From the NCBI RefSeq assembly GCF_000218565.1, contig NC_015684.1, forward strand, positions 1 through 64,000: a DNA stretch of 64,000 nucleotides, written 5' to 3'. The notes below the pieces were generated by a model. It did no database searches. It saw nothing but the letters and a program-made list of their open reading frames with translations, and had not been told where the DNA came from. A program made the position numbers and the translations under genes. This document shows positions 19,274 through 27,908 of this stretch, in pieces. This stretch comes from Afipia carboxidovorans OM5 (GTDB lineage: Bacteria; Pseudomonadota; Alphaproteobacteria; Rhizobiales; Xanthobacteraceae). The first letter of the stretch is position 1; each line of letters starts with the position of its first letter.

Positions 19274-19777
19274 ATGCCGCTTCCTCCTACCGCCGATGTT
19301 CTGATCGCGGCCGATTGCTGGAAGGCCGAGGCTGAGGCCGAATCCATCGTGCAGAACGCCATCGCGACCGCGGCGACCTTCGTCACACTGCCAGCCGAGG
19401 CGACCGAACTTGCGGTGATGCTGACCGACGACGCGAGCATACGTGATCTCAATCGCGAATGGCGCGGCCAGGATAAACCGACCAATGTGCTATCGTTCCC
19501 TGCCGCGCCGTTGCCCGGCAATACGACTCAGGACGGCGTGCCCTTGATGCTCGGCGATATCGCGATCGCCTATGAGACAACGCGCCGCGAGGCCGAGACT
19601 GACGCAAAACCTTTTCCGCACCATCTCAGCCATCTTGCCGTTCACGGCTTTCTCCACCTCCTCGGCTACGACCATATTGAAGATAGTGAGGCCGAGGTGA
19701 TGGAAGAGCTCGAGCGGCGCATTCTGGCGAAGCTCGGCATTGCCGACCCCTATCTCGCCAACGATCAGGTGACGTAA
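19274..19777 (+). CDS. ybeY: Endoribonuclease YbeY (rRNA maturation factor)
   Basis: YbeY is a single-strand endoribonuclease for 16S rRNA 3' end maturation and ribosome quality control. The 167 residues show the zinc motif HGFLHLLGYDH, with His124, His128 and His134 as ligands, and the upstream RGQDKPTNVLSFP block. It lies in the conserved miaB-phoH-ybeY-corC-lnt order. Its stop is immediately followed by the GTG start of corC, without a gap, indicating one operon. Confidence 0.97.
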   Translation: MPLPPTADVLIAADCWKAEAEAESIVQNAIATAATFVTLPAEATELAVMLTDDASIRDLNREWRGQDKPTNVLSFPAAPLPGNTTQDGVPLMLGDIAIAYETTRREAETDAKPFPHHLSHLAVHGFLHLLGYDHIEDSEAEVMEELERRILAKLGIADPYLANDQVT

Positions 19778-20881
19778 GTGACGACGGACCAAGAGCCTCC
19801 GGCTGCAACGCCTTCCTCGAACACCACGCTGCCGGTGCCGGTCCAGCATGGGGAAGTGCTGCGCCCGACGGCCGACTCATGGCTGCTGCGCGCGATCCGT
19901 TCGCTGTTCGGCTGGAAGGCAGGCTCCGCGCGCGCCGACATTCAGGTTGTGCTCGACGCCAGCGCGCCCGACGAGACGAGCTTCACCGCGGCCGAGCGCA
20001 CCATGCTGCGCAATATTCTCGCGCTGCATGACCGCCGCATTGTCGACGTCATGGTGCCGCGCGCAGACATCGTTGCCGTACGGCGCGATATTTCGCTCGG
20101 CGAGCTTACCTCGCTGTTCGAGAGCGCGGGCCATTCGCGGCTTGTCGTTTACAACGACACGCTCGACGAACCCGAGGGCATCGTCCATATCCGCGACCTC
20201 GTCGCCTTCATCGCCTCGAAGGCCAAGGTCGATCCCGAGGTCAACGCCAAGCGCAAGAAGCCGTTTCCCGCAGGTCTCGATCTCAAATCCGTCAATCTCG
20301 CGATCCCGCTCTCCGAGACGCTGATCATGCGCGAGCTGCTCTACGTGCCGCCATCAATGCCGGCGATCGATCTGCTGGCGCAGATGCAGGCGACGCGCAT
20401 TCATCTCGCGCTGGTGGTCGACGAATATGGCGGCACCGATGGCCTCGTCTCGATCGAGGACATCGTCGAACAGATCGTGGGCGAGATCGACGACGAGCAC
20501 GACAGCGACGAGGCACCCTCCGTGGTGCGCCAGCCGGACGGCTCCTTTATCGCCGATGGCCGCGCCAGCCTTGACGACGTCAAGGCCGCCGTCGGCGACG
20601 CGTTCAACACCGGCGAGGCTGGCGAGGAGGTCGACACCCTCGGCGGCTATCTCGTGAACCAGATTGGTCGCTTTCCGGTCCGCGGCGAGATCATTCCCGG
20701 CCCCGGCAATTTCGAGGTCGAGGTGCTCGACGCTGATCCGCGCAGGATCAAGCGCGTGCGCATCGCCATTCGCAAGGATGAGGCGAGCCCGCGCCAGCCG
20801 CGCGACGCGCGACGGCGTGATGCTTCCGACTCCTCCAGCAAACCGGCACCATCCACCGGCGAAGACACGGGCTCCCCATGA
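19778..20881 (+). CDS. HlyC/CorC family transporter-associated protein (CBS domains)
   Basis: This 367-residue protein has paired CBS domains (about 85-245, with MVPRADIVAVRRD and LVVDEYGGTDGLVSIEDIVEQIVGEI) and a C-terminal CorC_HlyC domain (about 270-345). It lacks the membrane domain found in some relatives and would be cytosolic or peripheral. Family members are linked to magnesium and cobalt homeostasis. The start is GTG at 19778, directly after the ybeY stop. The end overlaps lnt by 4 bases (ATGA). The C-terminal 30 residues are charged and serine-rich, likely disordered. Confidence 0.92.
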   Translation: MTTDQEPPAATPSSNTTLPVPVQHGEVLRPTADSWLLRAIRSLFGWKAGSARADIQVVLDASAPDETSFTAAERTMLRNILALHDRRIVDVMVPRADIVAVRRDISLGELTSLFESAGHSRLVVYNDTLDEPEGIVHIRDLVAFIASKAKVDPEVNAKRKKPFPAGLDLKSVNLAIPLSETLIMRELLYVPPSMPAIDLLAQMQATRIHLALVVDEYGGTDGLVSIEDIVEQIVGEIDDEHDSDEAPSVVRQPDGSFIADGRASLDDVKAAVGDAFNTGEAGEEVDTLGGYLVNQIGRFPVRGEIIPGPGNFEVEVLDADPRRIKRVRIAIRKDEASPRQPRDARRRDASDSSSKPAPSTGEDTGSP

Positions 20882-22482
20882 GCGTGGCTGCCGACGCCCT
20901 GCACTCGACCGCGCGCACCACCATCCTGAGCTGGGGCTGGCGCCGCGCGGCCATTGCCTGCGGCGCGGGCGCACTCTCCGCCCTCGCAATGGCGCCGTTC
21001 AACGCTTGGCCGGTGCTGTTTCTCACCTTCTCGGTGCTGGTGTGGCTGATCGATGGCGCCGGCCATGGCCGCCGCGGTATCATTACTGCCGCGATCGCCG
21101 GCTGGTGGTTCGGCTTCGGCTATTTCGTCGCCGGACTTTACTGGATCGGCAACGCCTTTCTCGTCGACCCCGAGACATTCGCGCCGCTCATGCCGCTTGC
21201 GGTGATCGGACTTCCGGCACTGCTTGCCTTGTTCATAGCGTTCGGCTGCGCGCTTGCACGCTTGATCTGGACTACGGACTGGTCGCGAGTACTCGCACTT
21301 GCGCTTGCGCTGACCGCGAGCGAATGGCTGCGCGGACACATCCTGTCCGGCTTTCCTTGGAATCTGTTCGGCTATGCGCTCGCCGAACCGCTCGCGATGG
21401 CGCAGATCGCCTCCGTCATCGGCATCTGGGGCATGACGTTCGCCACGATTGCGGTCTTCGCAAGCCCCGCGATCCTGATCGATGATCGTAACCGCACGCA
21501 GCGGCCATGGCTGCCGCTCGCTCTCTCGCTCGCGCTTCTTGCGGCAAACGCGGCCTACGGCGCGCTGCGGCTCGACCGCAATCCAACAGAGTTCGTCGAT
21601 GGCGTGAAACTGCGCCTGATGCAGCCGAACCTGCAGCAGGACATGAAATTCAACTATGCCGCGAAAGACGCGGTCGTTGCCAAATACCTCACACTATCGG
21701 ACCGCGCCACCGGCCCGCAGACGAGCGGCGTACGCGACGCCACAATTCTGATCTGGCCAGAATCGGCGTTTCCATTCTTTCTCACCCGCGAGCCGGCCGA
21801 GCTTGTGAAGATCGCGGAATTCCTACCTTCGCACACCACGCTCCTCGCAGGCGCGGTGCGCGCGCCGAATCTCTCGCCTGCGGTGCGGCCGACGCGCGCC
21901 TATAATTCGATCTACGCCATCAACCATGACGGCGATATTCTTTCCGTCTACGACAAGCTGCATCTCGTGCCGTTCGGTGAATACCTGCCGTTCCAGACGA
22001 TGCTCGAGAAGCTCGGCTTCCAGCAACTCACCAAGATGCAAGGCGGCTTCATCGCAGGCTCACGCCGATCGCTGATGACGATTCCCGGCGCACCGCCGAT
22101 GCTGCCGCTGATCTGCTACGAGGTTGCCTTTTCGGGACAGATCGTACCCGACGGCGCGCGACCCGGCTGGATCGTCAATCTCACCAATGACGGCTGGTTC
22201 GGCATCAGCACCGGCCCCTATCAGCATCTTCAGCAGGCGCGTCTGCGTGCGATCGAGGAAGGCCTGCCGATCGTGCGCAACGCCAATACCGGAATTTCCG
22301 CGGTGATCGATCCGCTCGGGCGCGATGTCGGCCATCTCGCACTCGGGCAGGAAGCCGTGCTCGATTCCGCATTGCCAACTGCGCTACCGCCCACGATCTT
22401 TTCGCGCTGGCAACATGCGCCACTCGCCATCATGATCGTGATCGCAGCGCTCGTCGTATTCGTCCGACGACAACGCAGCTAG
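20878..22482 (+). CDS. lnt: Apolipoprotein N-acyltransferase
   Basis: Lnt adds the third acyl chain to the N-terminal cysteine of lipoproteins in the inner membrane. The 534 residues have an N-terminal set of membrane helices (about 15-230) and a periplasmic nitrilase-like domain. The catalytic triad is Glu295 (WPESAFP), Lys360 (YDKLHLVPFGEYLP) and Cys413 (LICYEVAF). A last membrane helix lies at the C-terminus. The ATG at 20878 overlaps the corC stop. Last gene of the miaB-to-lnt operon. Confidence 0.97.
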   Translation: MSVAADALHSTARTTILSWGWRRAAIACGAGALSALAMAPFNAWPVLFLTFSVLVWLIDGAGHGRRGIITAAIAGWWFGFGYFVAGLYWIGNAFLVDPETFAPLMPLAVIGLPALLALFIAFGCALARLIWTTDWSRVLALALALTASEWLRGHILSGFPWNLFGYALAEPLAMAQIASVIGIWGMTFATIAVFASPAILIDDRNRTQRPWLPLALSLALLAANAAYGALRLDRNPTEFVDGVKLRLMQPNLQQDMKFNYAAKDAVVAKYLTLSDRATGPQTSGVRDATILIWPESAFPFFLTREPAELVKIAEFLPSHTTLLAGAVRAPNLSPAVRPTRAYNSIYAINHDGDILSVYDKLHLVPFGEYLPFQTMLEKLGFQQLTKMQGGFIAGSRRSLMTIPGAPPMLPLICYEVAFSGQIVPDGARPGWIVNLTNDGWFGISTGPYQHLQQARLRAIEEGLPIVRNANTGISAVIDPLGRDVGHLALGQEAVLDSALPTALPPTIFSRWQHAPLAIMIVIAALVVFVRRQRS

Positions 22483-22690
22483 TTGTCTATCTGGTCAATT
22501 TGGAGAAAACTATCGGATGAGGCCATACCAGATCGGCCTCGACCATGGAAATCAGCCGATATTATCGATGCTCGAACCCATCCGGTCCTTGTCTTGTGTA
22601 CATGTTGCGACCAAATGGATCAGAGTGGAAATTTGACGGCGGCCCGAAAAGTATCTTACTCGAAGTAGATCGTATCCTGAACAACACACG

Positions 22691-22710
22691 ATCTGTTCAA
22701 CAGATTGAAC
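22691..22710. promoter_or_regulatory. Two overlapping palindromes upstream of the Xre regulator
   Basis: ATCTGTT-C-AACAGAT (22691-22705) and GTTCAA-CAGA-TTGAAC (22695-22710) are both perfect and overlap. They lie 31 bases before the ATG of the Xre-type regulator gene in a 258-base gap that is AT-rich compared with the neighbouring genes and has no convincing coding region. This is a candidate operator, possibly for autoregulation. Confidence 0.5.
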
Positions 22711-22740
22711 TTATCGGCGGACTCTTGGGGGTGCTCGGTG

Positions 22741-23151
22741 ATGTCGGCAAAAACGCCAAACCCGGTCGACAAGTATGTCGGCAGCCGCGTGCGGATGCGC
22801 CGCATCATGCTCGGACTGAGCCAGGAGAAGCTTGGCGACGCGCTCGGCCTCACCTTCCAGCAAATTCAGAAATACGAGAAAGGCACCAATCGCATCGGTG
22901 CGAGCCGTCTGCATCAGATCGCCGATATCCTGCAGGTGCCGGTGTCATTCCTGTTCGAGGGCGGCCCGAGCAGCAACGTCATACTCGACGGGCTCGGCGA
23001 GGCGCCCTCGCCGGCTTACGTTTCTGACTTCCTTGCAACCTCGGAAGGCCTTGCGTTGACGCGTGCTTTCACGCGGATCACCGACGCAAAGCTTCGTCGC
23101 AGTATTGTCGACCTCGTCGAGCAGATTGCGAACACGCAGAACCCGTCCTGA
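22741..23151 (+). CDS. Xre family helix-turn-helix regulator (PhrR/PraR-like)
   Basis: This 136-residue protein has a Cro/CI-type HTH domain at about 15-70 (VRMRRIMLGLSQEKLGDALG, then QIQKYEKGTNRIGASRL). The C-terminal half is short and probably helical, suited to dimerisation. The sequence matches a group conserved in Rhizobiales that includes PhrR and PraR, regulators described in surface and stress responses. The start at 22741 fits the family N-terminus MSAKTPNPVDKYVGSRVR; the upstream in-frame codon at 22705 lies in the palindrome. In Rhizobium and relatives, metK usually follows this gene; here trmB follows directly. Confidence 0.9.
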   Translation: MSAKTPNPVDKYVGSRVRMRRIMLGLSQEKLGDALGLTFQQIQKYEKGTNRIGASRLHQIADILQVPVSFLFEGGPSSNVILDGLGEAPSPAYVSDFLATSEGLALTRAFTRITDAKLRRSIVDLVEQIANTQNPS

Positions 23152-23262
23152 TCGCAGGGCGCCTCCGCATTTTCGATTTCCTTTTTCGCAAAGAGCCCGT
23201 TATTGCGGGAGCGTCGGCGCGGGGTCATCTCGCGCCGCACTGTTTGCGAGACGTGAACTCTT

Positions 23263-23985
23263 ATGCCGGACAATCGCCACATGTTCCCTTCCGACGACGC
23301 AGCGGCGCGACCCGCCGGCGCGTTTTTCGGCCGCCGCAAGGGGCACAAGCTGCGCCCGCACCATGCGGAACTGATCGAGGAGCTGCTGCCGCGCCTTGCG
23401 CTCGACATTACATCGCCTCCACCGGAAAATCTGACCGCACTGTTTCCCGCAGGCACGCGCACTGTCCGCCTGGAAATCGGCTTTGGCGGCGGTGAACATC
23501 TTCTCGCCGAAGCGGAAGCATTTCCGGACACCGGCTTCATCGGCTGCGAGCCTTACGTCAACGGCATGGCAAAAATCCTCGCGCAGATCGAGGCACGCGG
23601 CCTCATCAACATCCGGCTGTTCGCGGGCGATGCCGCCGAGCTTCTTGCCTGGATGCCACCGCGCTCGCTTGCACGGATCGACCTCATTCATCCCGACCCA
23701 TGGCCGAAGCGGCGGCACTGGAAGCGCCGCTTCGTGCAGGATGCGACCATAGCCGCAATGGCGCGCGCACTCGTGCCGCACGGCGAGTTTCGCTTCGTCT
23801 GCGATATCGACGACTATACGGCGTGGACGCTGTGGCACATGCAGCACGCGGCTGATTTCATCTGGCTCGCCGAGCGTGCGGACGACTGGCGCAAACCATG
23901 GTCCGGCTACACCATGACGCGCTACGGCGCGAAGGCGACGCGCGAGGGGCGCAAGGCCTCTTACTTACGCTTTCAACGGATCTGA
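23263..23985 (+). CDS. trmB: tRNA (guanine-N7)-methyltransferase TrmB
   Basis: TrmB makes m7G46 in tRNA. The 240 residues contain the SAM-binding motif LEIGFGGGEH (about 70-79), an acidic partner in IGCEPYVNGM, and the family signature HPDPWPKRRHWKRRF near 145-159. Downstream RYGAKATREGRKASYLRF is typical of the C-terminus. The ATG at 23263 gives an N-terminus with the conserved block FFGRRKGHKLRP. It converges with the DUF2336 gene, ending 18 bases before that gene's stop codon. Confidence 0.96.
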   Translation: MPDNRHMFPSDDAAARPAGAFFGRRKGHKLRPHHAELIEELLPRLALDITSPPPENLTALFPAGTRTVRLEIGFGGGEHLLAEAEAFPDTGFIGCEPYVNGMAKILAQIEARGLINIRLFAGDAAELLAWMPPRSLARIDLIHPDPWPKRRHWKRRFVQDATIAAMARALVPHGEFRFVCDIDDYTAWTLWHMQHAADFIWLAERADDWRKPWSGYTMTRYGAKATREGRKASYLRFQRI

Positions 23986-24003
23986 TTGTCTCGTTGTGTG
24001 GCG

Positions 24004-25080
24004 CTATTTGCCACGCGCGCGCCAAAACACCAGCACGCGCTGTGCGGTCGAACTCGACAACCGCTCGTAGTTGAGCCGCGCCTCTTCGATATCCGGCGGT
24101 GAGGGCATCTTGCCCGGGCCGAGCCGCAGCACGATCAATGCACGCGCCGTCGCCCATTCGAGGCCGATGCCACGCGCGATCAACAATATCGGATCGTAAC
24201 GATCGCCGAGGATCAATTGATCGACGGTCAGGATCGGCACACCGGACATCGCCGACACCGCAGCGACCGCTTCCTCGTATTTGTGTTCCTTGGCGAAATT
24301 GAGCAGCGCCGCCTCGTTCAGCCCGCCGGAGCGATGCAGTGCGAGGATGAACCGCTGCGCCGGTGCGAAGTCGCGTTTCACGAGGCGCGCGCGTGGCGCC
24401 GACGAAATCTCAAGCATCGCCTGGTTGATCGCGATCCGCTGCTTCGGCTTTGCCGTCTCGAACATCCGGCGGCGCACGACATCGACCGACCGCGATAGCA
24501 ATTCCTTCAGACCCTCGGGCGAGATGTCCTCGCGCTGGCCGAGCGAGAGCGCGAGCACGCCGTCCTCGGCAGCGCGATTGATCAATCCCGAATAGCCCGC
24601 CTGCGAGAAATTCGCGCCGGAATTTTTGGCGAGCACTCGCACCACCTCGCGGTCGGCGCGGCGCAGGATCACATCCGTCACCGGCGCAGCAATCGTGTCA
24701 CGCTCAGAGATGGCGGCGAGATGCGCCTGCCCCTTGGCACGCGCGATTTCGATCAGCGCAGTTTCGGTCACGAGCGGCGAACGGCTGAGGATGGGTCCCG
24801 CGACCTGAATTTCGTCTTCGCGGGCGAGATAATCGACGACGCTGGGCGGCGCATTCGACAGGCTCGCAAAGCGTGCGGCCACGCCCGCGCGGGCGGAGAG
24901 TTCGGCCGACGGCACGAGGCCGATTAGAATGCCGTCGAACAATTCGACGTGCTGCGGCCCGAAAATCGGGGCACCCTGCACGAAAAGCTCGGACAGCTTC
25001 GTGATCGTCGCCGCGCGCTTCTTCGCGGAGCCGTGCTTCACGATCTCGTCGAGTCCAGGAATCAAGGGGATTGCCGCCAT
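24004..25080 (-). CDS. DUF2336 domain protein
   Basis: This 358-residue protein is almost entirely alpha-helical with HEAT-like character: an N-terminal segment (about 10-130) and a longer C-terminal DUF2336 part (about 130-340) with repeated helices of similar spacing. No catalytic motif, signal peptide or membrane segment is visible. DUF2336 proteins are common in alphaproteobacteria and their function is unknown to me. The gene is divergent from the rimP operon, with 399 bases between the two coding starts. Confidence 0.85.
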   Translation of the reverse strand: MAAIPLIPGLDEIVKHGSAKKRAATITKLSELFVQGAPIFGPQHVELFDGILIGLVPSAELSARAGVAARFASLSNAPPSVVDYLAREDEIQVAGPILSRSPLVTETALIEIARAKGQAHLAAISERDTIAAPVTDVILRRADREVVRVLAKNSGANFSQAGYSGLINRAAEDGVLALSLGQREDISPEGLKELLSRSVDVVRRRMFETAKPKQRIAINQAMLEISSAPRARLVKRDFAPAQRFILALHRSGGLNEAALLNFAKEHKYEEAVAAVSAMSGVPILTVDQLILGDRYDPILLIARGIGLEWATARALIVLRLGPGKMPSPPDIEEARLNYERLSSSTAQRVLVFWRARGK

Positions 25081-25205
25081 GAATCAGTTCGCAATCAGTC
25101 CGCGCCGGTCGAACGCCTGCCCTGATTTTAAGGGAATGCTGATGAATGAACGGTTTAGCCGCCCGTTCAATTTCCGTTAACGGATCCGGAAGCCCTCCCT
25201 AGCCC

Positions 25206-25234
25206 TTGCCGGGCTGCCGGAAGCGGGCTATATT
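25206..25234 (+). promoter_or_regulatory. Predicted sigma-70 type promoter of the rimP-nusA-infB operon
   Basis: TTGCCG (25206-25211) and TATATT (25229-25234) are separated by exactly 17 bases. A start of transcription near 25241 would give a leader of about 240 bases before rimP, with a terminator-like hairpin some 25 bases in. The 399-base gap between the DUF2336 start and rimP (25081-25479) holds no gene that I can support. Its first 120 bases are presumably the DUF2336 upstream region. Confidence 0.6.
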
Positions 25235-25266
25235 CCCGCCACATCATCTCATACGATCGCGTAGGA

Positions 25267-25296
25267 GAGTGGGCCCGTCCGGACCCGCTCTTTTTT
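25267..25296 (+). terminator. Terminator-like hairpin in the rimP leader (possible attenuator)
   Basis: GAGTGGG (25267-25273) pairs with CCCGCTC (25284-25290), with one G-T pair, and is followed at once by six T. It lies about 30 bases after the predicted promoter and 183 bases before rimP. A second hairpin, AGAGCCC / GGGCTCT at 25377-25397, follows in the leader. The position, inside the leader and not after a gene, suggests attenuation or release of a short RNA of about 55 nt. Confidence 0.6.
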
Positions 25297-25479
25297 GTTA
25301 CCAAACGCGGCCGCACGAGATCAGGAGAGGGCGAGGCCAGCACTTAAGGTCCTCGAAAAGCCCCTGAAATCGCCGAAGAGCCCCGGATTCGGGCTCTCCT
25401 GCTGGACCAAATCCGGCTCTGCCCCGGCAGCGCCACGCACATTTCTAGCGCATAAACCGACGGAACCGCCGACATCGAC

Positions 25480-26262
25480 ATGACCGAACCCGCATTTTTT
25501 CCCGAAACGGCCACTTCCACGGCCGAGCCCCGCCTGGTCGTCGAACCGGGTGTCGCGGCGCGGGTGGCGGCGATCGCTGAACCGGTGCTCGAAGGGCTCG
25601 GCTACCGGCTGGTGCGGATCAAAATTTCCGGCGAGGCCGGCTGTACGGTGCAGATCATGGCCGAACGGCCGGACGGCACCATGCTGATCGACGACTGCGA
25701 GGCCGTCTCCAAGGCGCTCTCACCGGTGATGGACGTCGCCGACCCGATCCAGCGCGCCTACCGGCTCGAGATTTCCTCGCCCGGCATCGACCGCCCGCTG
25801 GTGCGTCAATCCGATTTCGAACGCTACACCGGCCATCTCGTGAAGATCGAAATGGCAGCGCCGCATGAGGGCCGCAAGCGCTTTCGCGGCACGCTGCAGG
25901 GGATCGAGGACAATCTCGTCCGTATCACCCGCGACGACGCCAAGAGCCACGAAGGTGCGCAGCCCGCCGACGCGCGGTTGCCGCTCGCGGATATCGCCAG
26001 CGCCCACCTTGTCCTCACCGATCAGTTGATCGCGGAATCGATGCGCCGCGGCCGCGATGCCGAACGCGAGCAACTCGAGAATGCAGGCGTGCTGCCGCCT
26101 CCGCCGCCGCATGCCAAAAAGGCGCGCGAAATGCGCGACAAGGCAGGCCCCCGCAAGGAAAAAACGGCAAAGAAACCGCTGCCGAAGAACACCAAAGCCC
26201 ACAGGCTTGCCGCCGACGCCAAGCGACGGCAGACCACATCCGATCCCCACCAAGGAGAGTAA
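25480..26262 (+). CDS. rimP: Ribosome maturation factor RimP
   Basis: RimP assists 30S subunit assembly. The 260 residues are longer than the E. coli protein of about 150. Residues 20-185 hold the two RimP domains with DDCEAVSKALSPVMDVADP and YRLEISSPGIDRPL. The last 60 residues form a lysine-rich, low-complexity tail with a PPPPPP run (about 204-209), likely disordered and RNA-binding. Long tails are usual in Rhizobiales. It is the first gene of the operon and is 3 bases from nusA. Confidence 0.95.
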   Translation: MTEPAFFPETATSTAEPRLVVEPGVAARVAAIAEPVLEGLGYRLVRIKISGEAGCTVQIMAERPDGTMLIDDCEAVSKALSPVMDVADPIQRAYRLEISSPGIDRPLVRQSDFERYTGHLVKIEMAAPHEGRKRFRGTLQGIEDNLVRITRDDAKSHEGAQPADARLPLADIASAHLVLTDQLIAESMRRGRDAEREQLENAGVLPPPPPHAKKAREMRDKAGPRKEKTAKKPLPKNTKAHRLAADAKRRQTTSDPHQGE

Positions 26263-26265
26263 GCC

Positions 26266-27891
26266 ATGGCCGCTGTCAGCGCCAACAAGCTCGAACTGCT
26301 GCAAATCGCCGACGCCGTCGCGCGCGAAAAATCGATCGATCGTTCGATCGTGATCGCCGCGATGGAAGACGCTATCGCGAAAGCAGCGCGGGCCCGTTAC
26401 GGCTCGGAAACCGACGTTCACGCGGAGATCGATTCCAAGAAGGGCGAGCTTCGCCTGTCGCGGCACATGCTGGTGGTCGAGACTGTCGAGAATCCCGCAA
26501 ACCAGATTTCGCTCGAAGACGCCAAGCGCGCCAACCCGACCGCGCAGATCGGCGACACCATCGCCGACACGCTGCCGCCCCTGGAATACGGCCGCATCGC
26601 CGCACAGTCGGCAAAGCAGGTGATCGTGCAGAAGGTGCGCGAGGCCGAGCGCGACCGGCAGTATCAGGAATTCAAGGATCGCATCGGCGAGATCGTCAAC
26701 GGCATCGTCAAGCGCGTCGAATACGGCAGCGTCATCGTCGATCTCGGACGTGGTGAAGCCATCGTGCGTCGCGACGAAATGCTGCCGCGCGAGGCGCTGC
26801 GCAACGGCGACCGCATCCGCGCCTACATCTTCGATGTACGCCGGGAAACCCGCGGACCGCAGATCTTTCTGTCGCGTACCCACCCGCAGTTCATGGCGAA
26901 ACTGTTCGCGCAGGAAGTGCCGGAAATCTATGACGGCATCGTCGAGATCAAGGCTGTTGCCCGCGATCCCGGCTCGCGCGCCAAGATCGGCGTGATCTCG
27001 CGCGATTCCTCGGTCGATCCGGTCGGCGCCTGCGTCGGTATGCGCGGCTCGCGCGTGCAGGCCGTGGTGAACGAACTGCAGGGCGAGAAGATCGACATCA
27101 TTCCGTGGTCGCCCGACATCGCGACCTTCGTCGTCAACGCGCTGGCGCCGGCGGAAGTCGCCAAGGTCGTCATCGACGAAGACCGCGAGCGCATTGAAGT
27201 TGTTGTGCCCGATACCCAATTGTCTCTTGCGATCGGCCGCCGCGGTCAGAACGTGCGGCTTGCCTCGCAGCTCACGGGCTGGGACATCGACATCCTGACC
27301 GAGCAGGAAGAATCGGAACGCCGTCAGGCAGATTTCGAGAATTCCACGCGTGTCTTCATGGAAGCGCTCAACGTCGACGAAGTCGTCGGCCAGTTGCTGG
27401 CTTCGGAAGGCTTTTCCTCCGTTGAGGAACTCGTTCTGGTCGACGTGCGCGAGCTCGCCGGCATTGAGGGTTTCGACGAGGAAACCGCGAACGAATTGCA
27501 GAGCCGCGCCCGCGAATATCTCGAGCATCTCGAAGCCGAGCTCGAGGCGAAGCGCAAGGAACTCGGCGTCGAGGACGCCATGAAGGACGTTCCGGGCATC
27601 ACCGGCAAGATTCTGGTGAAACTCGGCGAAAACGACGTCAAGACGGTTGAGGATCTCGCCGGCTGCGCCACCGACGATCTCGTCGGCTGGACCGAGCGCA
27701 AGGATGGCGAGACCGTCAAGCATGACGGCTTCCTCGATGCGAGCGAAACCTCGCGCGACGAGGCGGAAGCCTTGATCATGCAGGCGCGCCTTGCGGCTGG
27801 CTGGATCACCGAGGCCGACCTCGCCAAGCCGTCGGACGACGAAGAAGCTGCGGACGGCGACGACGCCGCTTCCGAAGCCCATCCGGCCTGA
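26266..27891 (+). CDS. nusA: Transcription termination/antitermination protein NusA
   Basis: NusA binds RNA polymerase and modulates pausing, termination and antitermination. The 541 residues contain the N-terminal RNA polymerase binding domain (1-125), an S1 domain (about 135-200), KH1 and KH2 (about 215-345; DPVGACVGMRGSRVQAV is the KH1 loop and AIGRRGQNVRLA that of KH2), and C-terminal helix-hairpin acidic repeats (about 365-500). The ATG at 26266 follows AAGGAGA with good spacing. The acidic C-terminal end is typical. Confidence 0.97.
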   Translation: MAAVSANKLELLQIADAVAREKSIDRSIVIAAMEDAIAKAARARYGSETDVHAEIDSKKGELRLSRHMLVVETVENPANQISLEDAKRANPTAQIGDTIADTLPPLEYGRIAAQSAKQVIVQKVREAERDRQYQEFKDRIGEIVNGIVKRVEYGSVIVDLGRGEAIVRRDEMLPREALRNGDRIRAYIFDVRRETRGPQIFLSRTHPQFMAKLFAQEVPEIYDGIVEIKAVARDPGSRAKIGVISRDSSVDPVGACVGMRGSRVQAVVNELQGEKIDIIPWSPDIATFVVNALAPAEVAKVVIDEDRERIEVVVPDTQLSLAIGRRGQNVRLASQLTGWDIDILTEQEESERRQADFENSTRVFMEALNVDEVVGQLLASEGFSSVEELVLVDVRELAGIEGFDEETANELQSRAREYLEHLEAELEAKRKELGVEDAMKDVPGITGKILVKLGENDVKTVEDLAGCATDDLVGWTERKDGETVKHDGFLDASETSRDEAEALIMQARLAAGWITEADLAKPSDDEEAADGDDAASEAHPA

Positions 27892-27908
27892 TAAGGAGAT
27901 GCCCATCG

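Noticed and set aside
22483..22740. Small open frames in the lnt-to-Xre gap
   Set aside because: The frames at 22483 and 22545 start with poor codons, run into the real regulator in another frame, and give no recognisable product; the gap is better explained as regulatory DNA.
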